64,000 nucleotides of DNA from JAFALK01 sp042701975 (GTDB lineage: Bacteria > Pseudomonadota > Gammaproteobacteria > Burkholderiales > Burkholderiaceae_C), in NCBI GenBank assembly GCA_042701975.1, contig CP170561.1:1798001-1862000 (forward strand), given 5' to 3'. The position numbers were made by a program, and so were the translations under genes. Positions 61,055 through 64,000 of the stretch are shown here, piece by piece; positions within the stretch are counted from its first letter, which is position 1, and the number at the start of each line of letters is the position of its first letter. The notes beneath the pieces were generated by a model. The model was not told where the DNA came from. It saw only the letters and a program-made list of their open reading frames with translations, and ran no database searches.

Positions 61055-64000
61055 GCATCTCCACCGCCTTCATCAAGCGCCCCATCGGCACCACGCTGCT
61101 GGCCGTGGCGCTGGGCCTCATCGGCGTGGCGGCGTGGCCGCTGCTGCCGGTGGCGCCGCTGCCGCAGGTGGACTTTCCCACCGTCCAGGTCACCGGCCGC
61201 CTGCCCGGCGCCAGCCCCGAGACCATGGCCGCCAACGTGGCTCAGCCGCTGGAGCGCCAGCTCTCGCAGATCCCGGGCCTGACGCAGATGACCTCGGTCA
61301 GCACGCTGGGCCAGACGCAGATCTCCCTGCAGTTCGACCTTGACCGCGCCATCGACGGCGCGGCGCTGGACGTGCAGACGGCGATCAACTCCGCCACCGG
61401 CCAACTGCCCAAGAACCTGCCCAGCCCGCCTTCGTTCCGCAAGATCAATCCGGCCGACCTGGCCATCGCCATCTTCGCCGTGCAGTCCGACGTGCTGCCG
61501 CTGACCGAGGTGAACGACTACGCCGACAACGTGCTGGCGCAGCAGATCTCGCGCATCAAGGGCGTGGGCCTGGTGAACATTTTCGGCGTGCAGAAGCCCT
61601 CGGTGCGCGTGCAGGTTGATCCGGCGCGCCTGAAGGCCGTAGGCCTCTCGCTCGAAGACGTGCGCGGCGTGATCGCCAGCGTGACGGTGAGCAGCCCGAC
61701 CGGCACCATCGACGGCCCGGCGCAGGCCTTCAACGTCTACACCAACGACCAGATCCTGCGCGCCAAGCCGTGGAACGACGTGGTGCTGGCGTACAAGAAC
61801 GGCGCGCCCATCCGCATCCGCGACATCGGCGTGGCCGTCGATGCGCCGGAGAACGTCAAGAGTGCTGCCTGGGGCTACGCCGGTGCCGGCGCGGCCGAGG
61901 GCTCCAACATCACGAACGGCCGCACCATCCTGTTGGCCGTCGTGAAGGAGCCGGGTGCCAACGTGATCGACACGGTGGACCGCGTGGAAGCCGCGCTGCC
62001 TCGCTTCCGTGAATCGATCCCGCCCTCGATCACCGTCAACAAACTGATCGACCGCACGCAGACGATCCGCGCCTCGGTGCACGAGGTGGAGTTCACGCTG
62101 ATCCTGTCCATCCTGCTCGTGGTGGCGGTGATCTTCGTCTTCCTGCGCGACGTGGCCGCCACACTGATTCCCAGCGTGACCGTGCCGCTGGCCCTGCTGG
62201 GCACTGCGGCCATCATGTACGCGCTGGGCTACAGCCTGGACAATCTCTCGCTGATGGCGCTGACCATCGCGGTGGGCTTCGTCGTCGACGACGCCATCGT
62301 GATGCTGGAGAACATCTACCGCCACATCGAGAACGGCATGGGCCGAATGGAGGCGGCGATCAAGGGCGCCGAAGAGATCGGCTTCACCATCGTGTCGATC
62401 TCGGTCTCGCTGATCGCCGTGTTCATCCCAATTCTGCTGATGGGTGGCATCGTCGGCCGGCTGTTCCGCGAGTTTGCGGTGACGGTGACGGTGATGATCA
62501 TCGTCAGCGTGATCGTCTCGCTGACGTTGACGCCCATGCTGTGCTCGCGCTTCCTGACCGACCAGCATCACGTCAAACACGGCAAGATGTACATGGCTTT
62601 CGAGCGCGGCTTCGACCTGATGCTCTCGGGCTACCGCCGCGGCCTGCAGCTGGTGCTGCGCCATCCGCTCATCACGCTGATGAGCTTCCTGGCCACGGTG
62701 GCGTTGTCTGTCGTGCTGTTCATCAGCATCCCGAAGGGCTTCTTCCCGCAGCAGGACACCGGCTTCATCGGAGGGCAGATCATCTCGGGCCAGGACACTT
62801 CGTCCACCGCGATGTTTGAGCGCATGATCCACGTGGCGGAAATCGTGCGCCAGGATCCGGACGTGTCCGGCTTCGGTGTGGCGGTGGGCGGTGGCGGCTT
62901 CAACCAGGGCAACCTCTTCATGGGCCTGCGCCCGAAGGACCAGGGCCGCGAGGCCACGGCGGACGAGATCATCGCTCGCCTGCGCCCCAAGCTGTCCAAG
63001 CTGCCGGGCGTGCAGGTCTTCCTGCAAGCCGGCCAGGACGTGAACGTGGGCGCCCGTCAGTCGCGCACCCAGTACCAGTTCACGCTGACCGACACCAATC
63101 TGGACGAGCTCAACGACTGGGCGCCGCGCGTTACCGAGCGGCTCTCGCACATCAAGGGCTTGACCGACGTTTCGAGTGACCAGCAGAACGCCGCGCCGAC
63201 CGCCAACATCACCATCGACCGCGAGCGCGCTGCCACCTACGGCATCACGCCGGCGGTGATCGATTCGACGATCTACAGCGCCATCGGCCAGCGCCAGGTC
63301 ACGCAGTTCTTCACGCAGCTCAACAGCTACAACGTGATCCTGGAAGTGACGCCGGAGCTGCAGCAGGACACGCGCCTGTTCGACAAGATCTACATCACCT
63401 CGCCGACCTCGGGCCAGCAGGTGCCGCTGTCCACCTTCGTGAAGGTGGATACGACGCGCACCGGCTATCTCTCGGTCAACCACCAGGGCCAGTTCCCGGC
63501 GGTGACGGTGAGCTTCAACCTCGACCTTGGCCATTCGCTGGGCGATGCGGTGAAGGACATCGAGGCGGCCATGCGCGAGATGAACGCCCCGGCCACGCTC
63601 TCTGGCAGCTTCCAGGGCACGGCCCAGGCCTTCGGCGATTCGCTGCGCACGCAGCCCTACCTGATCGCCGCTGCGCTGATCGCCGTGTACATCGTGCTGG
63701 GCCTGCTCTATGAGAGCTACATCCATCCGCTGACGATCCTCTCCACGCTGCCTTCGGCCGGCGTGGGCGCGCTGCTGATCCTGATGGCGGGCGGCTTCGA
63801 CCTCTCGGTGATCGCGCTGATCGGCATCGTGCTCCTGATCGGCATCGTCAAGAAGAACGGCATCATGATGGTGGACTTCGCGCTCGAGGCCGAGCGTGAG
63901 CGCGGGCTCGGCCCCAAGGAGGCGATCTACGAGGCCTGCCTGATGCGCTTTCGCCCCATCATGATGACGACGATGTGCGCGCTGCTCTCCGGCCTGCCGC
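61051..64000 (+). CDS. RND efflux pump, MdtB-like, C-terminal end outside window
   Basis: GTG at 61051, open to the window edge (983 residues visible of about 1030-1040). Blocks: FIKRPIGTTLLAVALGLIGV, PLPQVDFPTVQVTGRLPGAS, TM4 proton-relay residues in VGFVVDDAIVMLENIYRHIE (Asp-Asp), and LIGIVLLIGIVKKNGIMMVD near the end. This is the HAE1 group, closest in style to the MdtB/MdtC heteromeric pumps, which export bile salts, novobiocin and metals. In MdtABC operons a second pump gene follows; here it would lie beyond 64000. Confidence 0.93.
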   Translation, partial: MSISTAFIKRPIGTTLLAVALGLIGVAAWPLLPVAPLPQVDFPTVQVTGRLPGASPETMAANVAQPLERQLSQIPGLTQMTSVSTLGQTQISLQFDLDRAIDGAALDVQTAINSATGQLPKNLPSPPSFRKINPADLAIAIFAVQSDVLPLTEVNDYADNVLAQQISRIKGVGLVNIFGVQKPSVRVQVDPARLKAVGLSLEDVRGVIASVTVSSPTGTIDGPAQAFNVYTNDQILRAKPWNDVVLAYKNGAPIRIRDIGVAVDAPENVKSAAWGYAGAGAAEGSNITNGRTILLAVVKEPGANVIDTVDRVEAALPRFRESIPPSITVNKLIDRTQTIRASVHEVEFTLILSILLVVAVIFVFLRDVAATLIPSVTVPLALLGTAAIMYALGYSLDNLSLMALTIAVGFVVDDAIVMLENIYRHIENGMGRMEAAIKGAEEIGFTIVSISVSLIAVFIPILLMGGIVGRLFREFAVTVTVMIIVSVIVSLTLTPMLCSRFLTDQHHVKHGKMYMAFERGFDLMLSGYRRGLQLVLRHPLITLMSFLATVALSVVLFISIPKGFFPQQDTGFIGGQIISGQDTSSTAMFERMIHVAEIVRQDPDVSGFGVAVGGGGFNQGNLFMGLRPKDQGREATADEIIARLRPKLSKLPGVQVFLQAGQDVNVGARQSRTQYQFTLTDTNLDELNDWAPRVTERLSHIKGLTDVSSDQQNAAPTANITIDRERAATYGITPAVIDSTIYSAIGQRQVTQFFTQLNSYNVILEVTPELQQDTRLFDKIYITSPTSGQQVPLSTFVKVDTTRTGYLSVNHQGQFPAVTVSFNLDLGHSLGDAVKDIEAAMREMNAPATLSGSFQGTAQAFGDSLRTQPYLIAAALIAVYIVLGLLYESYIHPLTILSTLPSAGVGALLILMAGGFDLSVIALIGIVLLIGIVKKNGIMMVDFALEAERERGLGPKEAIYEACLMRFRPIMMTTMCALLSGLP

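Overview
The window is 64 kb of GC-rich DNA with almost no non-coding space. Genes are packed in short operons with many ATGA and GTGA stop/start overlaps. The gene content points to a betaproteobacterium of the order Burkholderiales, most likely the Roseateles/Mitsuaria/Pelomonas neighbourhood: a LiuR-type MerR regulator, a leucine-catabolic liu cluster, an AcrA/MdtB/NodT efflux operon, coniferyl aldehyde dehydrogenase, a XylFHG importer and several large GGDEF/EAL proteins. This placement comes from protein families, not from a search. No tRNA, rRNA, CRISPR array, transposase or phage gene was seen, and no gene-free stretch exceeds 300 bases.

Layout. 1-7.0 kb: the 5' part of a photolyase gene, an aldo/keto reductase, an acyl-CoA ligase divergent from an AraC regulator, a periplasmic solute-binding protein, and an MBL-fold hydrolase divergent from a LiuR-like MerR regulator. 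7.2-10.1 kb: an MHYT-PAS-PAS-GGDEF-EAL protein. 10.2-14.6 kb: a three-gene operon of exported proteins ending in a Tat-exported caspase-like peptidase, followed by a decayed TPR gene. 15.1-18.0 kb: an orphan ExbD and a cassette present three times, which encodes an 83-88 aa exported protein with two TonB-box-like motifs; two opposite-strand unknown genes lie between the copies. 18.0-27.0 kb: LysR/azoreductase/pirin, an M20 peptidase, an NTF2-like protein divergent from a TetR regulator, a second pirin with a flavin reductase and a copper ATPase, and a CopZ-like chaperone.

27.0-39.3 kb is the metabolic core. Methylcrotonyl-CoA carboxylase beta, methylglutaconyl-CoA hydratase, carboxylase alpha and HMG-CoA lyase (liuB, liuC, liuD, liuE) form one co-directional run. 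It is interrupted by the biotin genes bioA-bioF-bioD-bioB, which make the cofactor the carboxylase needs. It also holds a one-chain VapB-like/GNAT fusion, a DUF4126 membrane protein and a two-gene nucleotidyltransferase module. bioD is frameshifted at a run of six C. A TetR gene with a perfect 19-bp palindrome over the liuB promoter sits divergently upstream.

39.4-47.1 kb: a GH43-like lipoprotein and a xylose-type ABC importer, then coniferyl aldehyde dehydrogenase, an iron alcohol dehydrogenase and a thioesterase. 47.2-64 kb: a REC-DUF3369-GGDEF-EAL protein with a degenerate GGDEF site, two convergent S9 peptidases sharing a terminator, UPF0149, a thioredoxin, YraN/RsmI, two small exported proteins with related signal peptides, and an RND efflux operon whose pump gene runs off the right edge.
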